Assembly (NCBI GenBank): GCA_020466095.1
Contig: CM035808.1
Coordinates: 28,921,345-28,985,344 of the forward strand
Reading direction: 5' to 3'
Source of the DNA: Chlorops oryzae
Lineage: Eukaryota; Arthropoda; Insecta; Diptera; Chloropidae
Length of the DNA: 64,000 nucleotides
Shown here: positions 1 to 9,915 of the stretch, one piece after another
Numbering within the stretch: the stretch's first letter is position 1
How the letters are laid out: each line of letters starts with the position of its first letter
Notes under the pieces: model-generated
Told to the model about the DNA's origin: nothing
Database searches by the model: none
The model's input: the letters and a program-made list of their open reading frames with translations, nothing else
Position numbers and translations under genes: made by a program

Positions 1-642
1 TTGAGTGTTTCGCAACTTACAAGTATTTAAATGAAAACACATTAAATTCATTTGAGGGCGTGGCAGTGGGCGGATGTCTCCCATTTTAACTTAGGATCAT
101 ACTCGGATCCCGATATACCTGTGTGCCAAATTTCAACTTGGTTGGTTTAGCCGTTTCGGAGGAGATCCAGCCACAGACGGACGGACGGACGGACAGACAG
201 ACGAACGAACGGTCAGACGGACGGACAGACAGACAGACGGTCAGACGGACAGGCAGACAGACGGACTGATAGACGGACGGACAGATGGATGCACAGACAG
301 ACGGATGGACAGACGGTCAGATAGACTGAGGGACAAACAGACAGACGAACGGGCGGTCAGAAAGACGGACGGACAGACAGTCAGACGGACAGACGGGCAT
401 GTCTAAATCGATTCAGATTTTGATCCTGATCAAGAATATATAAATATGTCTATATCTACGGAGCTTAGTTCTGGCCACAACATTCGCCTTATGTCGTGGT
501 TCACCACAGTTGAACTTTTTCACCAAATCATGCCATAACGCGCCAAAATTTGGCCGAAGTTGCAGCTATAGTTCTATATGGTTCTGGCTGTTACAAGATT
601 CGTACAAAACTAATATACCCTGCTTACGCTGGGTATAAAAAG
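1..642 (-). mobile_element. DINE-1/INE-1-like non-autonomous element, reverse orientation, cut by window edge
   Basis: Reading the minus strand from 642, the sequence starts TTTTATACCCAGCGTAAGC, continues through a TTCTTGATCAGGATCAAAA-type block and a long GTCY-type tetranucleotide core (plus strand 173-401), and then a block with the CACGCCC-like motif near 60. The same order of blocks occurs in the complete copy at 16046-16679. A GTCY microsatellite core and this 5' motif are characteristic of the DINE-1/INE-1 Helitron-related family of flies. It lies downstream of the third csw coding exon, in what must be a csw intron. The 3' hairpin end falls outside the window. Confidence 0.75.
173..401 (+). 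repeat. Expanded (GACG/GACA)n core of the DINE-1-like element
   Basis: About 230 bases made almost entirely of GACG and GACA tetranucleotides with occasional variants. The complete copy at 16.17 kb has only about 20-25 bases of the complementary GTCY core, so the core has expanded roughly tenfold here. Confidence 0.85.
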
Positions 643-882
643 TGGTAGATTTGGACCTAGCGTGGTAGAAGTGGTAGAAAGTGCAAATAGTGGTAAATCT
701 ACCACTGAAGTGGTAGAAGTTTCAATGTAATATAAAAATCTCTTCATTCACTGCTGGTTTTCAGGGTGTTTGTCGTAATGACTAAATTGGGAGACACGAA
801 TTTTGGAGAAACGAAATTGGGAGAATCAAAAGTGGGAGAAAAAATTGCGACTAAATGGACGAATAGGAGTCATGAGGCTTAC

Positions 883-1538
883 CGTTCTGTTGTGGGCTCT
901 GCACATATTAGTGGCTGCTTCAGTTCAATCACTTGTCCATTTTTCTCCTTCAGCTCACCATTTTCCATATAAAACTGGACAAGCTCAGGAAGCGTAGCAA
1001 ATTTCTCGCCTATTGAAAGGAAATAAAATTAATAGCGGCCAACAATTTTTATCAAATCCAGTTAAACATACCACCATAGAGATCGAAGAAGTCACCATTA
1101 TTTTGTATTTTTATATGCGTCACTTCTTGACCCCGACGCACGGATAATGTAAATGCTCCTGGATTAGATGAAGAAAGGCGTGCCAGGAACGATCCTTCAA
1201 AGCCTTGCTCTAACAGTAACTTTTCAGCTTCTACGCCAGTTATTGTCGGATGGAACCATCTAAAAATTAATTATTTTGTTTATTCATTAGTCTGAAACAT
1301 TAATTTAATTATAGGACTTCTGAGGAAGATTCTTAAGTTTTCAGTTGGTGCTTAATACAAGGCGTACAGCTGATCTCTACGTTCAGTTACGTTAAGTTAC
1401 GTCGAGGCAAGACTAATTGGGCCTTAAATGCAAAATGAGTTTAAAGGTTTCTAGGATTTTTTGTTTTAAGTCAAATCTGAATTCTAAAACCATTTCGTAC
1501 GCATTCGGGAATTGCTGAATTTACCTTCGCGATGACAT
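883..1538 (-). CDS. csw: corkscrew (SHP2-type protein tyrosine phosphatase), N-terminal SH2 exons, partial
   Basis: Cytoplasmic SH2-SH2-tyrosine phosphatase acting positively in receptor tyrosine kinase/Ras signalling. Three minus-strand coding exons are visible. Exon 1 (1538-1525) is only 14 nt and encodes M-S-S-R plus AG of the next codon, with donor GTAAAT. Exon 2 (1259-1072) is preceded by an acceptor ending TTTTTAG. Exon 3 (1009-883) lies between an ...AATAG acceptor and a GTAAGC donor. Phases agree throughout. Joined, they give about 109 residues beginning [13 protein letters not shown], a typical SH2 start. The SH2 phosphotyrosine-binding arginine lies in the segment [10 protein letters not shown], followed by [24 protein letters not shown] and [11 protein letters not shown]. 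It closely matches the N-SH2 of Drosophila csw. The C-SH2 and phosphatase exons lie left of the window. The upstream DRE-type box at 1622-1629 fits a promoter close to this start. Confidence 0.93.
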
Positions 1539-1621
1539 TTTTCGTTAATTGTTGCTCAATTTTTAAGAAATTCGCCTTTTTCGAGGTTTTTCAGAAATTT
1601 GTCTTTCTCAATCGATGGCAC

Positions 1622-1629
1622 TATCGATA
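1622..1629. promoter_or_regulatory. DRE-type TATCGATA box upstream of csw
   Basis: A perfect palindromic TATCGATA 84 bases upstream of the csw ATG (1538, minus strand), with further ATCGAT cores close by (about 1611 and 1632). TATCGATA is the DREF/BEAF-32 core motif common in fly housekeeping promoters. The transcription start itself is not resolved. Confidence 0.5.
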
Positions 1630-1788
1630 GTATCGATGTCTCGCAGCTATCGGTTTGAAAATCGATTTCTGGCTTCTAATGAAGGCGGTTATAGTTCAAT
1701 GTACAGTGAAACCTTGTTACACATTTATTCTGTTTGGTGTTTTGGATTTTGCTGAATTTCGGATCCTTTTACGGGATTGAAACATTAA

Positions 1789-2199
1789 GGGTGGTAGTTA
1801 CCAAAAAGTTTAAGCTAAGGCTAAATCTTAATCTTTCGAAGTAAAATTGGTAGTTACGAAGTCAAATTAAACCGGTCTTAGAGAATTCGATATTCGAAAA
1901 TTTGCTGCCAAATTTTTAGATTTAAGTCCAAATATATTATATATGGTTTTTGCTATTTTCGAAATCTCTTTCAAACTAGCAGGCGGTAAAATTTGAACAA
2001 AGGTATTTTTTTCTTTTGAATTTTTTGTAAACATATGCTTTTTGTTTAGCCTTCTCTGCTCTCTTCCAATTTTTGAACATTTTCATTCTTAAAATGTATG
2101 ACTGCTTCGATGGAGTAATAAACCAGGTTTAATTAATTTGGTAACTACGAAAATTTGAGCGAAAGCTGAGAATTTACTTAAACCTGGTAACTACCACCC
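1789..2199. mobile_element. TIR element with TAA target duplication
   Basis: Begins GGGTGGTAGTTACC and ends GGTAACTACCACCC (perfect inverted termini), flanked on both sides by TAA (1786-1788, 2200-2202). A second, inner inverted pair (TTGGTAGTTACGAA near 1840; GGTAACTACGAA near 2140) lies inside. There is no transposase ORF. The 3-bp TAA duplication suggests a PIF/Harbinger-type non-autonomous element; the class is inferred. Confidence 0.75.
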
Positions 2200-2487
2200 T
2201 AAGAGTCCATACTCAGATATGCAGTAAATACTTACACATCAAAAGAAAGTAAGTAAATACGTAACAACCTCGTAGAGTGTAGATATTTCAAACATGCCAA
2301 ATATTTTATGCTTTTGAAGTCGACGTCCATGTTTACTTTGAAAACTGTGCTACAATCAGCTGTTCCCTCAATAGCTTTGTATAAAAAAATTAAAATGTTT
2401 ATATTTGAAGTCGGAAAGTTGCATGCAATCCTGCGCGATCAATACTTCATTAATTGACCGCGAAGTAAAAGCTAATGTTAAGTATTA

Positions 2488-3042
2488 AGCTGCAATCATT
2501 CATGGCATAAGACAGCATAGCATAACATAGCATAATCAGCTGGTTCTATCTATTCAATACATTTTGTATGCAAGTGGTCAGTTATGGCATAACATAACAT
2601 AACAGAACAGAAGAAGCTGTAGAAAACAGATTTTTCTTATGCCGTCTTATGTAAGTTCGAGCCAGCTGATTTGAATTAGTGCTGCCAACTCCTTCCCAAA
2701 GCTGCCACATTTGCCCTTTTTATGAAAATCTCGAAAAGCCACAATTACTAATGTTGTAATATATTAAAATAGTATTAAGCATATAATTTTTTATGAAAGC
2801 AAAATATATTTTATTACTTTTAGGCATGTCCCGAACTGATTTACAAGCGTTTGTTAATTATTTCTTGAGAAATTGTGGAAATAATTTTTACCCCCTTTCC
2901 GCAATGTGCGCAAATTACAACATTGCCTCTTCTGTGCTCTTATGTTTTCTTATGTCTTCACTGACTAGTCAAAAAGCGCTTATGTTATTTTATGTTATGT
3001 TATGTTCTGTTATGCCGTCTTATGCCATGAATGATTGCAGCT
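2488..3042. mobile_element. Foldback TIR element rich in ATAAC repeats
   Basis: The left end AGCTGCAATCATTCATGGC is inverted at the right end (GCCATGAATGATTGCAGCT). Pairing continues imperfectly through GCATAAGAC and ATAACATAACATA-type repeats, giving arms of about 55 bases. Inner copies of the ATAACATAACA tract occur near 2587-2610 and 2985-3010. An apparent 107-codon ORF runs through the right arm; I regard it as incidental. Confidence 0.75.
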
Positions 3043-3157
3043 TTAACTTGCAAGAAATTTTCGATTTATTTATTGCATGTTGTTTTTATGGACACTTTAC
3101 TTTACTTATACTCTGAGTATAGGCTCTAAATCATTTCGATAATTATTTTATATTAAT

Positions 3158-3481
3158 GGGACCTTTTACACTAGTCAATGATTGACCTCAAATCTCACTT
3201 TTTTGGAGAGTGAAGTGCGGGGAGACAGAGAAAATAGCGGTTGTTCATACTCGGTCAATCGTTTTGTACTCTCTTTTGAACTCGTAAGCCTGAATGCAAC
3301 TCCAAAACTAGTAGAAATAAGAATTTACGGCCAATGAGGCCTTTAACACTAGCCAATTGTTGATCATCAATTATTATTTTTATTTGCTTTTGGAGTTGCA
3401 TTCGTGCTTCTTTATTTCCTTGCACTTTGCTCGCCCGATTTTGAGAATTAATGAACAATAATTGGCCAGTGTAAAAGGGCT
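3158..3481. mobile_element. TIR element with a second nested copy of its own end
   Basis: The left end CCTTTTACACTAGTCAAT matches the inverted right end ATTGGCCAGTGTAAAAGGG. A third copy of the terminus (GCCTTTAACACTAGCCAATT) begins near 3341. Inside is a perfect 16-bp inverted pair, GAATGCAACTCCAAAA (near 3292) and TTTTGGAGTTGCATTC (near 3390). This suggests one element inserted in, or duplicated within, another. No coding capacity. Confidence 0.6.
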
Positions 3482-3596
3482 AAGCAAAAATTAAAATATA
3501 AAAAATAATCCTAAAAATTAAACCCCTATAAATGCTCAATGGAGCAGAAGTGATAATATCGAATATCAGAAACATCGAAATTAAATATCGAGGCTT

Positions 3597-4283
3597 ATGC
3601 CATGTTCAGACGGAATTTTGATTTACGTAAATAACCACCCGCTTACACGTACGTCAACATCGTTCAATAAAACGGGGTTCCTCTCCCCACTCTCCTCTCC
3701 CCTACAAACTGCTCTTTGCTGAACTATGTTGATGGTATGTGTAAACGGGAGCTTAAACGTTAGGAAACTCAACTGATTTACGATTGCGAATTATCCCGTT
3801 CAGACGAGAGATTCGTAATTTGTTTTTTACGTTTTGTGAGAAAAGTTCTCATTAGCGAGCTCCTGTTTCCATGATATGTTTACTAGAATGTCATGTAAAT
3901 AGCATCAATTGGCCTCTTCTGGCATGTATGCGATAAATTCACGACTGGGAGTTTAGTTTTGCTTTCTTCCCCTTCCTTCTTTTTTTTGATAAATTTCGCT
4001 TAACATTAGGAAAGACACCGATTTTTACTTGATTCGGATCGTAATTCAAACTGAATTACGTTCGAATGAGGTAAGTCAGCTTATCAAATTTTGTATAGCG
4101 AATTACATACGTGGTTCGGCTGTGAATTACACTTTTTGCGGGCTAGGGACGCACGGGTATGTAGCGTTTTTCTCTCTTTCCCCTGCCTCCCTTGCCATCG
4201 AAAATTTGTTTCATTATCGAAATGTCTTAACGTGTAAATAGCGTAGAATGAAGGCCGAGTCACGTGCCATCTGAACATGACAT
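3597..4283. mobile_element. TGCYATGTTC-TIR element, 3-bp TTA duplication
   Basis: The left terminus TGCCATGTTCAGACGG pairs with the inverted right terminus (CCATCTGAACATGACA). The element proper is about 3598-4282 and is flanked by TTA on both sides. Further partial inverted copies of the motif (CGTTCAGACGAGAGATTCG near 3800; TTACGTTCGAATG near 4056) lie inside. It is non-coding. The 3-bp TWA-type duplication suggests PIF/Harbinger. The termini resemble those of the 32661-34028 element. Confidence 0.7.
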
Positions 4284-4308
4284 TAGAAAAAGTTTTGCAA
4301 CATCGATA

Positions 4309-4316
4309 TATCGATA
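4309..4316. promoter_or_regulatory. DRE-type TATCGATA box upstream of Cox17
   Basis: TATCGATA within CATCGATATATCGATATT, 52 bases upstream of the Cox17 ATG. This DREF/BEAF-type motif is expected at constitutively expressed fly promoters. It lies just outside the right end of the 3597-4283 TIR element. Confidence 0.5.
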
Positions 4317-4367
4317 TTTCGTCCAGCACTAGTCAATTACATAAATACGGCAATTTAAATAATTTCG

Positions 4368-4864
4368 ATGGGGAACGCACCAGTTAAGGAAGCAGCTCAA
4401 CAGGCGGCCGCCCAGGTCACGGGCAACGAAATTGAAAAGCCAAAATGCAAAGCGTGCTGCGCGTGTCCGGAGACGAAGCGAGCGCGGGATCAATGGTCAG
4501 TCTTAACCTATTCGATAATCACTAATCACAAAAGCGACTCTAAAGCGCCACAAAAACATTCAGTCTGATTGAATCAGTCAGTTAATTGTGTGAGTGATGC
4601 ATCAGTCAATCAAAATATGATGCGCAGGAATCACTGCACTATTGGATATCTGGCATGAATCAGGAGTCCGGCTGAATGTTTATGTGGGACTTAAATGGGA
4701 TGCGACTAAAAAAAAGTGGTGTTTATAAAAACCACTTAAGTCGACTTATTTAAAATATTTGCTTTTTCTAAAATTGCAGCATCATTGAACGTGGAGAAAT
4801 AAATTGCACGGATCTCATAGAAGCGCACAAGCGATGTATGCGAGCGCAGGGATTCAACATCTAA
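4368..4864 (+). CDS. Cox17: Cytochrome c oxidase copper chaperone COX17
   Basis: Small soluble protein of the mitochondrial intermembrane space that hands Cu(I) to SCO1 and COX11 for assembly of cytochrome oxidase. There are two exons, 4368-4495 and 4780-4864; the intron starts GTCAG and ends TTGCAG and splits a cysteine codon (TG|C). The joined product is 70 residues, the usual family length. The copper-binding C-C-x-C cluster is seen in [10 protein letters not shown], followed by twin CX9C motifs ([11 protein letters not shown] and [11 protein letters not shown]) typical of Mia40 substrates, and the family ending [12 protein letters not shown]. The start has the only reasonable ATG context. 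It converges on the MGST-like gene at 5099. It is unbroken and should be functional. Confidence 0.96.
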
Positions 4865-5044
4865 TCAGAAATCGAGAATTAAGTTGTACTTAAAATATGT
4901 TAAATGAAAAACACGTACATTGTTAAAAATTATTTGAAAATTGTTTTACGCTTCTAATATGTAAGCTGTAACTGTAAGCGATCTAATTTTCGTAATTTAA
5001 TTTTAGTTATAAAACAAATTCAAACTCAAAATAATTTGCCGTCC

Positions 5045-5050
5045 TTTATT
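5045..5050 (-). terminator. Candidate poly(A) signal of the proximal MGST-like gene
   Basis: AATAAA on the minus strand, 49 bases downstream of the stop codon at 5099-5101. Confidence 0.5.
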
Positions 5051-5098
5051 AACTTATTGCATAATCTATAATTTTCTTATTAAATATGCGTAAAACTC

Positions 5099-6630
5099 TT
5101 AAAAGCAACAGTCCACGGCCATATACCCGGTAATGGCTAGCGGAATTGCGAAAGCAATGAAACGGGAAGGCTGTGGCACCGGACCAAATGCGTAGACCAA
5201 TGTATGTAGAATTCGGAAAGCAGCTGCAATTCGGAATAACCAACAAGCCGAAGACGGATTTGGATCTGTTGCAATATATATTAAGGCGATGATAAAGAAA
5301 GGCAATATGTTTTCCATATCATTTCGATGAGCTCTACAATAAGAAATTGTTAAAGTTTTAATATTCCAAGCCAATGTATTATTTATTACCTTCGCACACG
5401 TTCGACGTGTTCATTGTTAAATTGAACTTGAGTTTTTTTGAAAACAATATCCTCCTTGTTGGCGAAAACCTGAAAAAAGAGTTTATTTATTGATCAAATG
5501 TTTCAATTTGTATACTATCCCCCTAATTCATAATCAAATTTTGAATTTAAAACACTGTTTAAATTGAGTTTTTGTATGGAAATTTTAAATTTAAACAATG
5601 CTTTAAATTTAAAATTTGATTATGAATAAGGGGGTATATATTTATCATAATATAGATTTAAAAACTTCGGATATTCATAGCTCTAAAGAGTAGATGGAAA
5701 CATTACCCTCTTGCTCTGACTCCTGTTTGAACAAATGAGGCAATACCGACCAAGTACTCAGCAAAACGATTGAGTTCGAACTGGCGATCGCAGAATAAAA
5801 CTCCGATAGACTTTATAATCCAAAAAAAGGGACGACTTAATTAGTTTACCCAAAAAAATAGAAATACATAGCCGAAGTCCAAGTTCAACAGTTTTAAAAT
5901 AAGCCTTCATATTTAATACATATTTATTTATGGACTCTATAGAAGATTCTCCCTGATTTGTCTTATGAGTTTTATATTTCTTGGTTTAATTGGTATTATC
6001 CATGAATGACGGAATGACTTGGGCGAGGTATACGATATTTACAAAAAATTCTTATACATTCGAAACGCTCTATAGCGAATCATCTGAAGGCTTCTTCGCT
6101 TCATTTTCAATGCGTTTTTTCTCCTTACAACGAATTCTCTCTTTGATGATTTCTTTTCCGGTCCCTTGGAATTCTTTACAGAGAGTTTCGAATGTCTTAA
6201 GCAACTCCCAATTATGATGTATCTTCTATAAGAAAATGTTATTTCATAGGTGCCCATTCGGACCTCATTCGACCTTTGACCTTCAAAAAATGCTATTGGG
6301 TGGTGTCGGAAAATTGTTCAGCGTATTTGCGTTTTTGAAAAAAATTCTGCCATTATTTATCCCTAGAATACTTCCTCTTTCAACGGAGGACAATTTCCGA
6401 AGAATATTCATTTGAAATAAGGCTTATTTCATTCTTAACAAATCTAAATTGTCTTCGCATTTTCGACTCACCCTGTAACGAAATCTTTGTAGTCCTGTTA
6501 GCGCCGACATCAAGAGCATTTTGATAACCAAAACACTAGACCAAAATAGATAGCAACCGAAAACAGGATTATCAAGCGTCAACAAATCCACGTACGAAGA
6601 TTTCGCAGAATTCGATGAGCAGCTCTCCAT
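5099..6630 (-). CDS. Microsomal glutathione S-transferase 1-like protein (MAPEG family), copy 1
   Basis: Integral membrane glutathione transferase/peroxidase of the MAPEG family, expected in endoplasmic reticulum or outer mitochondrial membrane. Three minus-strand exons: 6630-6472 (53 codons, donor GTGAGT), 5469-5390 (acceptor TTTTTTCAG, donor GTAATA) and 5333-5099 (acceptor ATTGTAG, stop TAA). Phases fit, giving 157 residues, close to the family's usual 150-165. The first membrane helix is in VFGCYLFWSSVLVIKMLLMS. The central family signature reads ERVRRAHRNDMENILPFF, followed by FRIAAAFRILHTLVYAF and VPQPSRFIAFAI. The ATG at 6630 gives the best N-terminus; a further in-frame extension has no ATG. 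It stands head-to-tail with a second copy at 6898-8326. A 116-bp hairpin element sits in intron 1. Confidence 0.92.
5519..5634. mobile_element. Short hairpin MITE in MGST-like intron 1
   Basis: CCCCC followed by TAATTCATAATCAAATTTT is mirrored at the right end by AAAATTTGATTATGAATAAG and GGGGG, giving arms of about 35 bases. It is flanked by TAT on both sides. No coding capacity. Confidence 0.7.
6070..6225 (-). other. Unidentified exon-like ORF inside MGST-like intron 1
   Basis: An open frame of 51 codons on the minus strand, preceded by an acceptor-like TTTTCTTATAG and ending in TAG. The peptide is hydrophilic and lysine/glutamate rich (for example TLCKEFQGTGKEIIKERIR). Its phase (0) would allow splicing from the first MGST-like exon (6472), giving an alternative short product, but it has no MAPEG similarity. 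It could equally be a chance ORF or the remnant of another gene. I do not recognise it. Confidence 0.2.
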
Positions 6631-6683
6631 TTTGTAATGCAAAAAATAAAATTCAAATTCACAGACACACTTCTTGAATTGTT

Positions 6684-6689
6684 TTTATT
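6684..6689 (-). terminator. Candidate poly(A) signal of the distal MGST-like gene
   Basis: AATAAA on the minus strand about 210 bases beyond the stop of the 6898-8326 gene and only 54 bases before the start codon of the next MGST-like gene, so the two transcription units would almost abut. Confidence 0.35.
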
Positions 6690-6897
6690 TGCAAAATCTA
6701 TTCGATGCGCAAGCTATGCGCACGACTTTTCTGTTCGAGGAGGGAAACAAAAATGCTAAAAGCTCGCTTTTATAGACAAGTTCAAATCGAAATACACATA
6801 TACAAACATCTATATTAATCGCATGCGAAACTGGTTTCAAATGTGAACATAAGAGACAATTTGAAGGAAAATAAAAAATTTTACTTTCTCTCTTTCT

Positions 6898-8326
6898 CTA
6901 AATGTAGCGCATTGTGCACGCGATTACATAAAAAATCATATAAAGTGATATGAAATATGTGACAAAGAAGCAAATCGAACGCGCCGGCTGTGGAACTGGT
7001 CGAAAGGCATAAACCGCTGTATGTAAGATTCTTGCAAGAGCGGCGATCCTGCAGAGGATTTTAGCCAGGAGTGCATGCGGTCCGCATGCGATGTACGCGA
7101 GTTCGATTAGCAAAAGCGGTAAAATGTTCTCCAAGTCATTCAGATGTGCGCTGCAATTCGCAATTTCGGAAATTTTAATTATTGGGTCCAAATGATGGAG
7201 TCGATTTAAATTACCGTTTAGCGCGATCTACGCTCGGATCGCTTTCTTTGATATCGGTTGCTTTGTTCATTGCCAAATCTTCCGTATTGACGAAAGTCTG
7301 TGGAAAGTTAAATCAATTATTCCGTTATTATTGATTTCTTAAGACGTTATTTTTATTTATTTTTTCAGACAGCGGACAAATATTTTATTCATATTCCCCT
7401 CCCCACCCTCTTCCGATCGATTATTTATGATTATTCCAAGGAGATCGGAAATGATCATTAGATCGGGACCGTCGAGAAGATCTTCGGGGCCCTTTTGAGG
7501 TTTGTAAAAAAAGCAATAAAAAAACAAACAGTTCCTGCTGCAGTTAGGCGATCCTTCTTATGAAAATACAAATTACAACCTAAAATAAAAGGAAGTCTGC
7601 TTCAGAGATAGGGTCATTAAATTGCGATAGTCCTCCATTGGCCTATATAAAACCATAAAAAATTGGGAATTTTTTTTAGGAAACTTTTTCTCTGATTTAT
7701 TTAAATAGATTGGATAATTAAATAATCAAAAGCCCTCTTCAAAAGTGTCACAATTCAAATTTAGTGCTTTTCAATCTAAATATCTAGGATACATATATAT
7801 ATGTAATTGTTGTAGGCTTTGGCCGTAATAGATAAAAGAAAAAACCACAAATTTGAACTTTTTCATGTTTCTTCTTTTCTCTTTTATTTCCAATATTTCG
7901 GCTAAAATTGTTAGCCGTCATCAGGGAAAACTTAGTACTTTCTCCTGTGAGTTATATTATGGATATCTTTAACCCATTTTGAGCCGACAACAAGAAATAG
8001 CCACTAATTTTGCCATCAAAATGGGTTAAGATGATTGAAAACAATAAAGAATGAAATTTAGCCCAACGGGGAACAATTTTTAGTTGCGCCTCTTTTGAAG
8101 AAGGTGCATATATCAAATGAGCTATGTGTGTATGAATTTTTCCTTTGTTCTTTATGTTCTAGTTCACTTTTACCATTGTTCTTCTTCGCTGAGCGACAGT
8201 CAAAAGAGTCATGAGTAACATTTTTAACACCAAAACAGCCATCCAGAAGAGATAGCACCGAAAAACGGGATTATCCTTTGTAAGTAAAGTTAATCCAATG
8301 TTCATTGTATTATTGCTGGAATTCAT
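6898..8326 (-). CDS. Microsomal glutathione S-transferase 1-like protein (MAPEG family), copy 2
   Basis: Tandem paralogue of the 5099-6630 gene with the same three-exon structure and same phases. Exons: 8326-8174 (51 codons, donor GTAAAAG), 7297-7215 (acceptor TTTCCACAG, donor GTAATT) and 7150-6898 (acceptor AATTGCAG, stop TAG). The joined product is 162 residues. The family signature reads DRAKRAHLNDLENILPLL, followed by CRIAALARILHTAVYAF and VPQPARSICFFVTYF. The first helix is in CYLFWMAVLVLKMLLMTLL. The two copies differ clearly over much of their length, especially in the loop encoded by exon 2, so the duplication is not recent. Substrate specificity cannot be inferred. Confidence 0.92.
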
Positions 8327-9289
8327 TTTTATAAATTGAATTTTAATCTCTTTCCAAATATACGTCTAAATAGTCCTCGTGAATGAATGGAACTAACCTT
8401 TGGATGGGATCTGTTTTCGACTATGCGACGTGGCGACGTGGCAAAAGGACCAGGTGCTTATTTTCTCATATTTAAAATCATGCCCACTTTAAGTGTGGTC
8501 AGAAAACATTTTCTTCTGACTCAAAAGAATTGTTTTTCTTCTTTTTTTTTTGTCTTTCATCAGGAAATTATAGGTTGTTTGAAAACTTTACACGCATTTA
8601 ACGTATTTGTGAATTCGAAAATTGCAATTCGAAGAGGATTTAAAGGCCATCCTTTATACATATGTTGCACTATTTTGAATATTTAATCAATGATCGTTAT
8701 CATTCTTGGATTATTAGTTTTACGTTAGTCAATCTATTTATAATGAATATAATTTAAATCGAATTTGCACAGTAAATGATTTCACATGATTTCAGAGTCT
8801 CTTAGTGTGGGAAAAAAAGACAACTGCAATCAAAAATTCAATTAATTTTTACTTTCTTCTTTTACATTTATAAGTTTTTAAAAAATACCCCGCAGTAAAT
8901 GACTAGTGTTTGAGTCAATCTTTCACTAGTTGCTCTGTCACCAGTATTAGTGACCAACTGTACCCGTGGCATTACATTCTTTTATTGACATTTTGTATGG
9001 ACATGGTTGGTTGGTTGGTTGAAGTGGCTGCCACTTAGGCCGTAAATCGGCCCATTGTGATACCAATTACGTTTTCTTGTGTTTGTGTCCTAGTGACTTC
9101 GGAGCCAGAATGCATGCTATTTCCAGTGACACTTTTTATGACATTTACACAGGAGCTGACAGGGACTTCAGCGGTGACATTGTCATGCTAGGGGGTGCGA
9201 TGGCGACAAAAAGCATTTGAGAGCAGCACATTGCTCTTTTCTCTCTAAAAATCTATCTTTTAAAAATCTATTTTTAACAATTTTTGTTC

Positions 9290-9358
9290 GCCTCAGCCAG
9301 GGATCGAACCCGCGATCTTCGGATGCTGAGTCGAGCACTCATCATCTACGCCACTTCA
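9290..9358 (-). mobile_element. tRNA-derived SINE head 1 (pol III A and B boxes)
   Basis: On the minus strand TGGCGTAGATGATGAG (A box, 9353-9338) is followed by GGTTCGATCCC (B box, about 9310-9300) with tRNA-like spacing. The acceptor arms do not pair, so it is not a functional tRNA. The downstream body, reading the minus strand, ends at a GCATGACAATGTCA motif (about 9185) that also ends the second copy. Confidence 0.6.
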
Positions 9359-9644
9359 TGCTAACGTTCAACTGACGCTAAAACCTTATTTAAATTTCAG
9401 TAGCCAATGAGAGTCAAGCACATGAACCGCATCCCTCCACGATGACATGTCCTCCAAGATGTCACACATGACAATGTCACCTATATGTCATCGATGACAT
9501 CACTGATGACATTGTCATGCAGGAGATAATTTCCCGCTGGGAAATCACGTTTTTTTGTGAGTAGTTGTCTTTTTTTGCAGTGTGGCCCTAACATGCGATT
9601 TTTTTGAAAAACCAGTGCTAGGCTTGGAACATTACACTCCGTTT

Positions 9645-9713
9645 CGGCTGTGCTGGGAATCGAACCTCGGATCAAGAGTATAGCACGCACCCCTAGGTTA
9701 TCCCCGAGCCACT
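9645..9713 (-). mobile_element. tRNA-derived SINE head 2 (pol III A and B boxes)
   Basis: On the minus strand GTGGCTCGGGGATAACC (A-box region, 9712-9696) is followed by GGTTCGATTCCC (B box, 9666-9655). Its sequence differs from head 1, but it has the same orientation and its body also runs to a GCATGACAATGTCATC motif (about 9520). It is interpreted as a different subfamily of tRNA-derived SINE. Confidence 0.6.
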
Positions 9714-9915
9714 TGTATGGACATACATATGTAAAACTTCCAATAATTCTGATAGGATATTGAGAAAATGTGTGCCGAATAACAAGTCAATCGGTTAATT
9801 AAAACTGCCGATGTTGCGGTAAATGGCTTGGACGAGGGTTGGAGAAAAAATGTTGCCGGCACCGTCTAGATGACGAGTCATTTAATCAGCTGATACTTCG
9901 AATTTTAATATTTCT

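Noticed and set aside
9290..9358. Functional tRNA gene
   Set aside because: A and B boxes are present, but the acceptor arms do not pair and the T stem is imperfect; it fits a SINE head better.
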